A stretch of DNA of 64,000 nt from Paragordius varius (taxonomy: Eukaryota; Nematomorpha): positions 1,612,001 through 1,676,000 of the forward strand of contig OZ176058.1 of NCBI GenBank assembly GCA_964247055.1, in the 5' to 3' direction. Numbering within the stretch: the first letter of the stretch is position 1; each line of letters starts with the position of its first letter. Under the pieces are notes generated by a model. It was not told the origin of the DNA, searched no databases, and was given only the letters and a program-made list of their open reading frames with translations. The position numbers were made by a program, and so were the translations under genes. Shown here piece by piece: positions 1 to 11,781 of this stretch.

Positions 1-694
1 GCTATCCCTAATACACAGATGTCGAGTTTCATCCTTTATAATACTTCGATTTTGTTGGTGGGGTCGCGTGAATTTCATGTACCAATACGTACAGACAACT
101 CGCTGGAGTTAATTTTATTTGAAACAGGCATTGTCTAATGTGGAAAATGAGGGAGGATGTGTTAGCGATGGATAAGTTTGTGATGAAGGGTATGAGGGAA
201 AAATGAGTTGTAGTTTGGATGATGAATGATATTTTATAGGTAATTGGATAAAGATATTGTTAAAAAGGAGGATAATCAATTTTTAATTTAAATGAATTGC
301 GGTGGGAAAGGATTGGTATGCCTACGCCCCAAAAGGATAACTAATTATTTTTGAATTTGTATTTTTTTTCGACAGTTTTAACGAAAGCATTTAACTAACG
401 CATTAGACAAGCATGTACCAACTTTTTCACCCATTTTTATCTGATTCCCATTACATCAAAATTCTCAAGAAAATCATATTCATTTAAATTAAAAATTTAT
501 AAATAAATTTATCTTTTTTTACGATATCTGACGTTCTTATGTGTTTCATAGCTCTTTAATATTTCTTCTTTTATACAAATTAAACAAAATAAAACAATAA
601 TGCTCATTTTTAAAAATTATATTTATTCAAATTATCCTCAAATTATAAAAATATTTTATCTTTCACTATAGTATTAAAAGAAACTGAAATTTAA
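1..694. other. AT-rich stretch, no gene seen
   Basis: I see no convincing exon, RNA gene or repeat boundary here. A G-richer patch at about 125-330 has no long open frame. Confidence 0.4.
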
Positions 695-1215
695 ACGCCA
701 TCCGTTTTATGCGTAAAATTTTATTTTTAATTGTAAATATATTTTTTGGTGGATTATGGTTACCTAATATTATTAAATTTTATGATTATAGTTAATACGG
801 CAATGATAATCTTTACTAAAATGAAAAAAATATAATTAATCCAATTAAATATGATTGGTATTTTATATTTAAATGTATATACGAATACACTTTAAATAAA
901 GTGTGTTAATTTAAAATAAGTTTCGAGATTGGATGAATAAAGGTATAATTATTTATATATAAAAATACTCGGTATTAAGATGGCAGATTATTAACTACAT
1001 ATTATATTTGAGTAGAGTATGTTGGGGAAATATAAATAATAAATTAATTGAGTTAACCCTAATTAAATAGCTATTTCCTATATTTTTATATCCACATTTT
1101 CCTCTGTACTCATTAAAGCATTTTTAAACAAATATCAATGCGTTTTTTAATTTTCTGGCCTTAGCTAGCTTCCATGTTCTACAGATTAAATTTTTGGCTA
1201 TATATCTTTATTTTA
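695..1215 (+). repeat. D-family fragment (copy D0)
   Basis: This matches the 3' part of D1 (about 13,150-13,550) and D6 (about 63,110-63,505). Shared landmarks in order are tttatgcgtaaaatt, 'taagatggcagatta', 'gagttaaccctaat', 'atccacatttt' and 'tttttggctata'. It is diverged and non-coding. Confidence 0.65.
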
Positions 1216-1470
1216 TATAAATATAAAATAGTATTTGCACTGTGTGCAAAAAGAGGCTCATTTTAAATTAACGAAAATTTTTTTCATGAGATAGTTTATG
1301 ACCAATGAATTCATTTGCCGCAAAAATTATTTGTTGACAACCTAGTTTTTGAAATATTGAGAAAAAATTGAAATCGGGCAAAAAGTGAAAATTAAGGATA
1401 ATTAAAATAATGATAAAATCTGAAATATTATCGTTTATTATCTCATTTTAGGAGATATTTTCAATATATA

Positions 1471-2220
1471 AATAGCCTAAAATCATATAGTTTGGGTTTC
1501 AATAAAATTTCAGGTCAAAAGATGGCGTTTTTCTTTTATCACACTTAAAAGACAAACAAAATTTAATGAAACTATATTAAAATATTTTTTTTAATTATTT
1601 ACTACCTAAACTCACTATTAAAATCTTAACATTCATATTTTATTGAGGAAAATAAACTTCTACATCAAAATAGAACCAAAAATATTGTTTATTTTTGCAT
1701 TTTTTTGTCATCTGGTTTATGCGTGTATAAAAATTTTTTACTGTTTTATTTTGGATTCTTAAATGAGTGGGAATTATAAAGTATATAATTTATGGAAATA
1801 GGATTTAAAAATAGTGGAATATCAGCCAACAATCCGTAAAATCACAATACAAATATTAATTTGTCATAAAACAGACTTGTTACAGGGTTTTATAAGGATT
1901 GTTGGTTAATATTCCACTACTTTTAAATCCTATTTTGCATAAATTATAAATAATACACACTTATGTAAGAATCCAATACAAATCAGTATAAATTTTTTAT
2001 ACACTCATCCAGATAACAAAAAAACAATATTTTTAGTTTTATTTTGAAATAGAAGTTTTTCTTAAAAAATATGAAAGTTAACATATTAATAGTGAGTTAG
2101 CTAATAATTAAAAAAAAATATATTAATATAGTTTTATAAATTGTAAGTGTGTTAAAAGAAAAAAGCCATCTTTTGAGATGAAATTTTATAGAAAAACTAA
2201 CTATATGATTTTCGGTTATT
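1471..2220. mobile_element. Foldback element F1 (750 bp)
   Basis: Long inverted arms (1,471-1,835 and 1,896-2,220) are separated by about 60 bp. The inner ends are 'cagccaacaatcc' and 'ggattgttggttaa'; the outer ends are 'aaatagcctaaaatcat' and, inverted, 'atgattttcggttattt'. It is flanked by TATATA on both sides, consistent with a TA-rich target duplication shared with the neighbouring F2 element. No ORF. Confidence 0.7.
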
Positions 2221-2235
2221 TATATACCATTTTTC

Positions 2236-2510
2236 ATGCAAAAACATCATTTTTTCAACCAAATGCAACATTTTTTCAACCAAACTCAACATTTTTTCAA
2301 GCAAACGCAACATTTTTTCAAGCAAAGACAACATTTTTTCAAGCAAACGCAACATTTTTTCAAGCAAAGACAACAATTTTTCAAGCAAACGCAACATTTT
2401 TTCAAGCAAACGCAACATTTTTTCAACCAAAGACAACATTTTTTCATCCAAACGCAACATTTTTTCAACCAAAGACAACATTTTTTCAAGCAAAAACAAC
2501 ATTGTTTTAA
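2236..2510 (+). repeat. 21-bp minisatellite, left arm of F2
   Basis: About 13 units of a 21-mer of the type 'acattttttcaaccaaacg', alternating aaacgca and aaagaca variants. Because 21 is a multiple of three and the unit lacks stops in several frames, it produces open frames on both strands with 7-residue periods. These are not genes. Confidence 0.9.
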
Positions 2511-3164
2511 AATAAAAAACCAATTTTTTTATTTTAAGAAATATTAAATTTAAAGTTAATATAAATTAATTATAACGTTATAATTTTTCTTGTTTTATCA
2601 TCAATTTTTTATGGTATAATTGATTTTGAAACATTTTAAATTAGCCCATAAATTGCATTTATGACATTTGCACTTATTAAAAAATATCTACGTTTTGTGG
2701 GTTATTGATCGTAATATTTAGTTTAAAATAATAATAAATTTATAATATTGATAAATTGAAGAAAATTACCTCGAAACAAATAAAGTTGTTTTACTATGAA
2801 AATATTAATTTTGATTCAAAAAATACTATTAAATAGAGATATTAAAATTTTAAAAAATAGATAATTACACACAAAAATAACGGTCGTATGAAAACTGCAA
2901 AAAAAGTAAGAAATTTTAAGTGAAGGATAACTTAAGACTCTTAAAGCGCAAATTGTGTAGTTTTTTTAGGTGAAACTATTGTTTTAAAAAAATATTTATA
3001 AATAATGCAATTGGGCTAAATTTAAATGTTTGAAGATCAAATTTACCATCAAATATTGGTGATAAGACAATAAATATCAAATTTCTACGTTAAAATTAAT
3101 TTACATTAACTTTAAATTTAATATTTCTTAAAATAAAAAAATTGGTTTTTTATTTTAAAACAAT

Positions 3165-3435
3165 GTTGTTTTTGCTTGAAAAAATGTTGTCTTTGGTTGA
3201 AAAAATGTTGCGTTTGGATGAAAAAATGTTGTCGTTGGTTGAAAAAATGTTGCGTTTGCTTGAAAAAATGTTGCGTTTGCTTGAAAAATTGTTGTCTTTG
3301 CTTGAAAAAATGTTGCGTTTGCTTGAAAAAATGTTGTCTTTGCTTGAAAAAATGTTGCGTTTGCTTGAAAAAATGTTGAGTTTGGTTGAAAAAATGTTGC
3401 ATTTGGTTGAAAAAATGATGTTTTTGCATGAAAAA
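3165..3435 (-). repeat. 21-bp minisatellite, right arm of F2 (inverted)
   Basis: Nearly identical inverted copy of the array at 2,236-2,510, unit by unit and including the order of variants. The match implies one origin by inverted duplication or arm conversion, not independent expansion. Confidence 0.9.
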
Positions 3436-3777
3436 TGGTATATATTAAAAATATCTCCTAAAATGATAATAAACCAAAATATTGCAAATTTTATCATTAT
3501 TTTTTGATTTATCCTTAATTATCCTTAATTTTCACTTTTTGCCCAATTTCGATTTTCTCTCAATATTTCAAAAACTAGGTTGTCAGCAATTATGATTTTT
3601 ATTGGCAAATGCATACGCCGGTCATAAGCTATCTCATGAAAAAAAAATTTTTGTTAAAAATTTTTTTTGCATATATATATTTGAGTGATAAATTTTTCTA
3701 TAGTATTTAGGTGATGACCTAAAATCATACTCAAAATTCAAAGGGGTTGCAAAAATAAATAGGTGACAAAAATGGAT

Positions 3778-4340
3778 ATGCCAGTTTTGTAACCTGATTC
3801 ACAATTGTTATTGGTATGTTGATTTGATACACTTAAATTCAAATTGAGGTATTTACCGACCCCAAACTATATTTAAGTTGATATTTTTGAAAATCTGAAA
3901 AAACGGGCCTTATTTAAATTTATGCTTCTATCCAAATAATTATATAAATACGCCAATATATTTAAATAAAATTTGGTTTTGAAAACCATATCAAACTACT
4001 TCCCTGTTTCTAACGCTAATATTAAGGCTAATTTTTTATATAAATATCATTTAACATGGATTTAAACAGAAGTAGTTTGCATCATTTAAACTTATAGCTC
4101 ATGTACACATGACTAAATTTTTACCTTGAAGTTTCATAAAATAGGTAATATGAAATTTTTTTAAGATAATTTTTTTTATATTTCAGTGCAAAATGTTATA
4201 TAAATGCAAACTTTAGCAATGGTGTTGATTTGTTCCATATTTTTATATAAACAGAGGTCTCCCAAAGACCTCAGTATGTATCAAAAATAAAATGAAAGTG
4301 TATTGTATAGTGTTGAGTAATAACATTGCTGATTTTTAAT
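3778..4340 (+). mobile_element. T-family palindromic MITE, copy T1
   Basis: Resembles 14,435-14,985 and 15,540-16,250 in direct orientation, and 47,830-48,400 inverted. Shared blocks are 'ccagttttgtaac', 'ttgatacactt', 'ttatgcttct', 'caaactactt' and a distal 'gtgtattgtatagtg'. The two ends are imperfect inverted repeats of each other. Non-coding. Confidence 0.55.
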
Positions 4341-4723
4341 CCCGTAGAAAACAAAAGTACACATAAAACAGAATAAGTAGTAAGATTTATCTTTCAAACA
4401 AATAGCTGGTACTAGATTGGTGGGTTGATATTGGGTTAACACTTCATTACATTTTTATTTCTTGGTCCTCGACCCCAGAACTTAAAAAAACTACTGTTGG
4501 TTTTAAATCCCTCTTCACTTGTATTATAACATAGAATTATTACATTATTATAATTCCCTCATCAGATAGCTCCAAACGATGGAAACAAACAACTGATATT
4601 GAAATCAGTAAATAATGATTGCAGTTAAATTGCAATTTGAAAGCTTTCCAAATACATAATGCAGTTATTTGAGATTGTACAAGTCGGAAAAGTTTGAGAT
4701 GAGGATTTATACTTTACAGTATT

Positions 4724-5080
4724 TTATTTAAAAAAAATTTGTATCATGGCCGCTAATTTGTTGGTCCCGGGGTAAAAATTACCCCAAGAGATGCGGGTCT
4801 TATTAAAAAGTTTTGTGTTTCGTACTGATGGTGATAACATGCACGAAACTAGTGTGCGATTACTATTGACGAAAGGCTTCAATCCTATGATATTACAGTT
4901 AATAAATATAATTTTCAATTAATTTTCCATTTGATTTTCAATTATCGTTATCTTACGGGTTTTACAACTGTTATAATAAATTGTTAAAGTTTTTACTAAT
5001 ATAAATTCTTTGATTTTTGTACTATTGGTTGTGATTAAACTGCCGTAACCATTTATTTTATAATTAATAAAATAAATCAT
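4724..5080 (-). CDS. Doubtful two-exon small protein
   Basis: No recognised family. The minus-strand block 4,724-4,884 is less AT-rich than its flanks and stays open for 53 codons to a TAA. It begins after an acceptor-like '...atatcatag'. A phase-1 donor 'gtaaga' at 4,956-4,951 would join it to an ATG at 5,080, with a 72-bp intron, giving about 94 residues. The second exon contains SWGNFYPGTNKLAAMIQ; the GTNKLA string recalls calponin-like repeats, but this is too short to trust. The proposed first exon is AT-rich and could be open by chance, and only 48 bp separate its ATG from the stop of the next gene upstream. It could instead be a lone exon or a transposon scrap. Confidence 0.25.
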
Positions 5081-5128
5081 ACTTTTAAAATTAATGAAAA
5101 ATCAAATCACAATGTTTTTTATTTTAAG

Positions 5129-5409
5129 TTAGTTTGACATTATTTGCCACGTTTTGTCAATCAAATTATTTATGATACTGCCTACAGTCATAGATTGATT
5201 TTTTGCATCTTGTGTTAGACTCTCAGTAATATTTATGCCAGTTGGGACGAAAAACATAAATCGATTCCACACGGAAATATTTTCCTTATTTTCTGGTTTG
5301 CTTGAATTGGGATTAACATTAGAGCTCAAATTGTGGAAATTAGTTGGTTGTTGTTTAGAGTGTTTTCGCTTACTTTTGTGCTTTCTATGTGCGACATCGG
5401 AGCTGTACC
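5129..5409 (-). CDS. Terminal exon of putative secreted protein
   Basis: Minus-strand exon beginning after a good acceptor (pyrimidine-rich stretch ending ttttag at 5,410) and open for 92 codons to a TAA at 5,129. Two bases precede the first full codon, so the intron is phase 1. The N-terminal part is basic (HRKHKSKRKHSKQQ) and the middle is rich in Asn, Ser and Lys with a possible glycosylation site (NIT). The C-terminus contains MTVGSIINNL, resembling LTVGNVLSKL in the 54.7-56.1 kb gene, which has the same phase-1 plan. No domain is recognised. The first exon, expected to encode a signal peptide, was not found in the AT-rich DNA to the right. A family of small secreted proteins is an inference from these two members. 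Confidence 0.5.
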
Positions 5410-6605
5410 CTAAAAGAATATAAAAAATAATTAAACTGATTGAAAAATTATGTTGAAAGTTTTAATATATGGTTAGTCCTGGGTCAACTTTGCGAGTTAG
5501 AATATGTCAAATATTTTCCATATTAATTAAGGATTAGCATTTTCATTACCCAAATTAAGTATTGTAAAAAATTTTTTTAGTTATTGTGATTCATTTGAAA
5601 ATATTTAGATTTTGCATAATATTAATTTATAGTAACTAGAGTTCACCCGTTTTATTATTTTAAATGGTTAAAATGAAAATGGAAATTTAAACCACATTTG
5701 TGGTGTCATGTATGAGAATTTTTGTTTTAGTTACATATTTACGGTATTTTTCTCACTATTTTAGTTCAATCTAACCACCTATAAAAACAAAAAATTTCAT
5801 ATATGCCAACATATGTTCATGTTATATCCCTTGCTAATTATAATATACACCTTGTGGCCAATATACAGTAGTATATGGGTAAAAACAAAAAAGATGTTGA
5901 AATTAATTAATTACTCTTATTTTGCAACATTAATTTGTTTATTTAATACCGAAATTGTTTTTTAACACATGCTATGTTCATTGGAGCTGTGCCCCTTAAA
6001 ATTACAAAACTATAGAAACTTTAACCTAACAGAAGAATGTTTGATTATTGAACGAAAATAATTTTAAAACTGGGAATATTTATAAGGTTGAGCTCTATAA
6101 AACTATCCAATTTAATGGCGGACAAAGGGGAGAAATTATATATAGCTTTTGTTACTGTAATTTCAAACATATAAATATTTAAACATATAAGTTACTATTT
6201 AGTTTGTTGAAATTACGATTGGTAACACCACCAGACATTTGAGTTAAAGTACATAAATATAAATATACTAAAAATATAAGGGCAAAATATTTTTGATTTA
6301 AAACATTCATTTATAATCTTAAAATTCTTAAAACCGAAAATAATGGATTATAAATATAACTGATTATGTAAAAAGGCAAAGTTCAATTTTTTTGAAAAAC
6401 ATTAGCTTTAGAATGATGCAATAAATCATGATCAATTATGTTCAATTTAATTTAAAATACATTATATTTGCACTTTTAAAAATGTTCGATAGCTAAAAAT
6501 AGAAGGTTTTTTGGCCATATCAATATTTTAATTAATTAAATGTTAATATATGCGAGATATTGAATAAATTATACAATTATTTTCCAGAAAATTATTACAT
6601 TAAAG
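5410..6605. other. Intron or intergenic AT-rich DNA
   Basis: Probably includes the intron and missing first exon of the 5.1-kb gene. I could not find a convincing minus-strand signal-peptide exon. The best candidate near 5,798 is only about seven codons before a weak donor. Confidence 0.35.
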
Positions 6606-6876
6606 CAGGAGTAGCCTGCATGTGGCCTGCAAAAAATTGAAATAATTTGGAATAATTTGCTTAAAAAGCCTAGTTAAATGGAAATATTTAAAATAATTTT
6701 TATGATTCGATTTAGTAATTGGCAAAAACTAGAAAAAATTAAATATTATGATAGTTTTTTTCCATATGTTTTAATTCAAATAAATTTATTTATACCCATA
6801 TCTATTTCAAATGGCCGCCAAATTTTAGTCAAAAAATGCGACCCGCAATGTTATTGAAGCTGGACATACACCCCTG
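6606..6876. mobile_element. hAT-type MITE (271 bp)
   Basis: Left end caggagtagcctgcatg, right end (inverted) caggggtgtatgtccagc, each followed inward by a GC-rich patch (gtggcctgc; gcgacccgc). Flanking octamers cattaaag and gataaaag agree at six of eight positions, fitting an aged 8-bp target duplication. Non-coding. Confidence 0.6.
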
Positions 6877-8023
6877 GATAAAAGTGGGCTATTGAGGCCA
6901 TTTCGTATTCTAAAATGTATTTATGTTTATTGCAAAATTTAAACTAAAATAAATTTTGAAATCGTGATGATCTCTAACAAGAATTTGATGTTAAAAAATA
7001 TAAAACCAATTCAATTTGGTTTTTTTTTCGGATTTTAAAAATTAACGAAATCGGTTTAAATAGTAATTCGAATGTTCTTTTCTTTTATAGGTGAATAATA
7101 TATTTTTTAGCTAATTTTACAATTAAATTTAAACTTACCTTTTCACTTTTTTGTCTTGTATAAGCCTATTTTATTAAAGTTAATTGAGTTCAAATTAATT
7201 ATCAAACATTGTGCTCCTATATTAGAAAACTTAATGTTTACAGTTTTTTAACACTAGAGAATTTGGGATAGTTCCAAAACACGTTTGAAACGCTGACATT
7301 AAAATCAATATGAAGTTTTTACTGGTTAAATTGAACCCATCTTACTTAAGCTAACGATTTACATTTTTTAACCATAATATACATGTATTTGCCTATTGTA
7401 TCTGCGATTTAAAAATCTTATTAATAAAAGCCAAAAGGTTTGAGATGAGAATTTTTTACAATTTAAAAAATATGAAGCATACGCCTTAAAAGCCATAGGC
7501 TTAATACCTTAAATACCTTTTAAAATATTCCAAATTTTGGCTCTAGGATATACCCCAAAAGTTTAAGAGGTGTTAGCAAAAAAATAAAAATTTTGAAATT
7601 GCAATAAATAATTTGCTCGGAGAGAATACCTTATATAATATATATATATAAGATAAAGTTTACCATAATAATTCTATCTAACTTCGTCTGAAAAAAACGT
7701 TTATATCAATCCACTTTTTAAAAAATACAGTAACGAGAGCTATTCTGTGCCATTTCGATGTCATTTAATTACAGAGGGGGATTTTTTTTGCATGACTGTC
7801 CAAAAAGAATTCTTTTTTCGTGTTGGTTACATATTTAATAATGCACATCTCAATTTTTTGATGAACTAATAAAAAGAAAAAATCTCATGCCATTTAAAAT
7901 AGTAAAACGGCTTTTAATAGCTATTGTTCTCGTTAATGCAACATTCTCCATTCAAATGCAAATAATGATAGGTTCTAAAATTAACTTTTTCATTTGGATT
8001 TGGGCCCTAACCATATTTAAGAC
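6877..8023. other. AT-rich stretch, no firm gene
   Basis: An ATG at 7,887 opens 64 codons whose first 20 look like a signal peptide (MPFKIVKRLLIAIVLVNATF). The frame then runs into the hAT MITE at 8,024 and no partner exon is seen, so I do not call a gene. Confidence 0.35.
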
Positions 8024-8310
8024 CAGTAGTTCCCAAAAGGAAGAGGGGGAAATATCTAGAGGAGGGTGGAAATTTGGATAATTCAATTTAAATCAGAAAC
8101 AAATTAAAGATTAATGAGATTTTAAGTGCAAATTATCAAGATTTAGAATTGAATAATTTTACATACAATGATCACATGGTTTTAGATTTTTATAATATTA
8201 AATAAATTTTCATTTTTATGTGTTTTTTTGGAGGAGAAGGAGTGGAGTTGCGCAAGCTTATTTTTTTCCAATTTGATGGGGTTTGAACAACAAAGGGTTG
8301 GGAAACATTC
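8024..8310. mobile_element. hAT-type MITE with 8-bp duplication
   Basis: Left end cagtagttcccaaa and right end gttgggaaacattc are imperfect inverted repeats typical of hAT elements. Both flanks carry the identical octamer tttaagac (8,016-8,023 and 8,311-8,318). At 287 bp it has no transposase and must have moved in trans. Confidence 0.8.
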
Positions 8311-8717
8311 TTTAAGACAAAAGGAATTACAAGTAAAAAAGGTCGTTGGAATTAGTAAAACCTTTACAAAAACATAATGATAATATTTTTTTGAAAATAA
8401 TTTTTTTTGGTTGTATTTAATAAAAATTGGTAGCTTCTCTTCACTTTACTAAACAAAAGACGTTAAAACATTATTTGGATTACAATTAATATTAAAATTT
8501 TAGCCATTTTTAAAAAAAAGTTTTAAACAAAACGTATAAGCGATCTTAGACAGATTCGTAGGTAACGTCTTATAATATGCCAAACAAGATGGGATAATCT
8601 AAAATTATTTTTTACGGGTTATCTATATTTTTATGATCATCATATAAAAATAATTATTGCAAAAAGCAATATACAAAATAAATGATACCATTCTATATAA
8701 AATCTATTTATCCATGG

Positions 8718-8957
8718 CTTAGCAACACAAATATCTTTGCGGGCCGCATTTTACATATATGGGCATTCATGAATAATAATTAGTTCAAACATAATATTGC
8801 ATAATGCAATATAACAATTTTCTACTTCTTTCCACGATTGGATAGACTTACTTAGAAATAATTGGTTGAGAAATAACATTTTTGATTTTTTAGGTAAATT
8901 TTTGCAAATTAGAAATTTCCAAATTTTTTGCGGTCGCGAATCGAACATCCCTGCATT
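8718..8957. mobile_element. hAT-like remnant
   Basis: Left boundary 'gcaacacaaatatctttgcg' followed by ggccgc; right boundary 'gcgaatcgaacatccctg', which inverted gives the hAT-style start cagggatgttcg. No matching 8-bp duplication was found, so one end may be eroded. A minus-strand open frame inside is not recognisable. Confidence 0.5.
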
Positions 8958-9681
8958 AAACACATATTGTTAGGTATTGATGAGGCTTGCTTGTAATTAA
9001 GAAAAATTTAATACGAAATTAAAAAAGAATATGCTTTATGTTGAATTTACAATTTTTATAAATAACATTGCGCGGTTAAAAAAAATGGTATTCTAAAACT
9101 TTTGACGTAGATTTTGGAATGGAAAAAGTTTAATATATCGTTATTAAGTAAATAGATAAATATTTTTTTAAAAAAATTATTATAAAAGATAAATAAAAAA
9201 TTTAATTAACATGCGAATTAATGTATATTGCAACCAAATGCATTTTCAGCTGTGACCAATGTATAAAAAGCCATCCGAATCCTTATTTTGTTTTCAGAGA
9301 TCAAGGAATAATGGACTATTTACAAAGAAAATACAATTTTTAAAACGCAACTTTTAAGTAAAAAATTGATTGATATTAAAAAAAATATCTTTTTTAATTA
9401 GATTGATGATGATAATTGAATGAATTGGAGTGTTTAAATGTTCATTAATATTTTGTTACCTAAAACAAGAGGATCGCTCAAAAATATAGTAATCTTAAAT
9501 TAGTAGATTTTTAAAATATCAGATCGGAAAAATTATATTCAATAAATTTTATCCCATATTAGCAATAATATAGCTGTTTAAATATTGTAATTTAAAATTA
9601 GCATCGATTTAGGCATCATAGCCTTTATTATTGTAAATCGATAGGGCTATTTGGTTTTTATATAACTTTATGGCTATAAAA

Positions 9682-9713
<32 letters not shown>

Positions 9714-10129
9714 CTATAATATTATAGTATGTTATATGCCTTTAAGTTTGATATTCATGCAGGCAATACATTAATGATAGAGCACCCCATATAAAAAATT
9801 TAGTATATTCCAACCAATTAAGCTGATTAATTACATAAAGAGAGCATATAATATAAAATTTAGCTGCAAATAAAAGAAATTAATTGAAAAGAAAATCTAA
9901 GGACGAGCTTAGGGGTTCATAAAATACTTGGTTTCTGTAGTCTGCAATTTGGAAAACAAGAGTACATATATAGACGAGTGATGTAAGTACCTATGATTTT
10001 GATCAAAAAAATATTTACAAGACTTATATCCTGTTTTGAAGGCTTACATTTTAATTCTAAAGATTATATTAAAAAAATTATTTACTTTGTATGATAATTT
10101 TTATCTAAAATATTAAATAAGCCCCTCTT
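8958..10129. other. AT-rich stretch, no gene seen
   Basis: No supported exon. Contains a TA microsatellite (9,685-9,713). Confidence 0.4.
9685..9713. repeat. (TA)n microsatellite
   Basis: About 14 uninterrupted TA units. Confidence 0.95.
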
Positions 10130-11087
10130 TACTAGGTTCAAAGCGGCGCTCATTAGTTTAACGGCTGCATTTTCCAAAAAATATAAGATATTTAGAATTA
10201 ATAAATATTTTATGGAATTTAAAACATGATACTGAAGATAAAATCATCAATCAATAAAATCCATCAAGTATTCCTAGTTACTCCATTGCGAAAAGATCTT
10301 TGAACAAGTTATTTCAAAATAAATCAATCTTTTATTGTTAAGGAAATGTTGGATATATTAATATTTAACGATGAGTAATACTCATCCTGTTTTACCATCA
10401 AATAAAAGATATACAACAGATATTTTTGATTGAATTAAGAGGGGGTAAAAGAGGGAGAATCAATATCCAAAATTAATCTTTTGACTACTTAAAATCAACT
10501 ATAATTCTTATTTATAGTTTTATAATAAAGTTTTATAATAGTATAAATGATTAAAGTATTTCATCCAAATTAGATTTTAATCTATTATAGATTATATGAG
10601 AAAAATTAAAATTAATATAAATTATAGATCCCTTCGATTTCGTTCAAGTCAAAATGCTTAATATTTAATTCTTTAAAATATAAACTAGTATTTAAATTTT
10701 TTAGTATGGTTATTTTTAAAATTTTTAAGATCCATAATCACAATCGTAGGTTATTTAATCATACTAAACGGAAATGAATTATAAAAAATATTAAGAAATT
10801 TATGATGACTGCTATGACCAATATAATTGTAATATAAAATTAAATATTTTTTGACAAAGCTTCAGATATATTTTCCGAATTTTCGCAATAAACTAGCTAA
10901 AAATGTTACAATAATTAGTTATTTTTGCAGTCTTTTGATTCCAATACATTTTTTAAATACGTCCTGCGAAACCAATTGTGTTGGAGACCCCTGCTTAGAT
11001 GATTATTTGGTAAAAAAATATCCACGAATGATATTAAAAAGATTTACATTAAAAATGTGAATTTTAAAACAAAACTTAATAAATAAT

Positions 11088-11368
11088 AGTTAAAATGGAA
11101 ATACCGACAAAATGTAAATATAAAGACATATATTTTTATATAAAAAATAACCATACTTTTTAAACCTTAATTATTCCCATAGTTTAGTTACTATTGCAAG
11201 ATATACAATTGATTGTGCTATTAATATATATCTATTCCACACTTTACTTTTTTAAACATTGAGTTATATTGAAATAAATCAAGATGTAAATGTATGGTTT
11301 CCTTTTAGAAAAAAATATTTGTCTTTAAATATTTTACGTCTTGTCCGTATAATTTCAGTTTACTTAAA
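11088..11368. mobile_element. Tc1/mariner-type MITE, family M
   Basis: Copy inside D1. Diagnostic parts are 'ggaaataccgacaaaatg', 'taaccatacttttt' and the inverted right arm 'gtccgtataatttcag'. Similar copies lie in D5 and D6 at the equivalent place, so it predates the duplications. Confidence 0.6.
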
Positions 11369-11781
11369 TAGCCAAATATTACAAAAATTTGAGTGAATGA
11401 TTAACGATGTCATTTCTATCCTCATTTAGTAACTCAAATAGATGAGCTATATAATAGAGTTGTAAATTGACCCCCTTTTTTAATAAAGGGGGCCAGACCT
11501 AACCAATAATAAATAAATACATAAATAAACACTTGACTAAATTACATAAAAAATGTTTTTAAATAAAGTATATATTTTTTTAAAGTATACTTTCATCAAT
11601 ACTAATAATTTAAATTTCTACAATTAACGTTCTCTCATGGAATCATACATTAAACCTTATAGAAAGTTTAAATCACTGAATAAGACTTATGAGAAAATAT
11701 GGTATTATTTGTGCTCTAATTATTTACCCAGAAAATTATTGACCTGAATTTAATAAGATTTAACATTACAAATTCAAATAA

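Larger units (their letters stand above)
2225..3440. mobile_element. Foldback element F2 with 21-bp repeat arms
   Basis: The termini are accatttttcatgc at the left and its exact inverse at the right, flanked by TATA. Each arm carries a tandem array of 21-bp units and then a unique part, inverted at 3,085-3,165. The centre (about 2,570-3,085) is unique and AT-rich. The termini resemble those of the short copy at 53,982-54,243. No transposase, so it must be non-autonomous. Confidence 0.75.
1255..3670. mobile_element. Outer palindromic MITE, split at its centre
   Basis: The arm 1,255-1,470 reads as the reverse complement of 3,445-3,670. Shared blocks include 'ctcatgaaaaaaa', 'ggttgtca', 'caaaaactaggttgtc', 'ttcactttttgccc' and 'tctcctaaaatga'. 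If the two inner elements are removed, the arms meet at a TATATA centre, leaving a foldback element of roughly 450 bp. It has no coding capacity, and its superfamily is not clear because the outer ends are eroded. Confidence 0.65.

Noticed and set aside
2178-2547. Overlapping open frames on both strands with 7-residue periodic products
   Set aside because: They are created by the stop-poor 21-bp minisatellite, appear in several frames at once and recur inverted at 3,118-3,507. No start or splice context supports translation.
7887-8081. ORF with a signal-peptide-like start
   Set aside because: It reads into a hAT MITE with intact target duplications at 8,024, and I found no acceptable donor with a matching second exon.
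10851-11060. 69-codon open frame
   Set aside because: It spans a hAT terminus in D1, has no ATG start, and is not open in D5 or D6.
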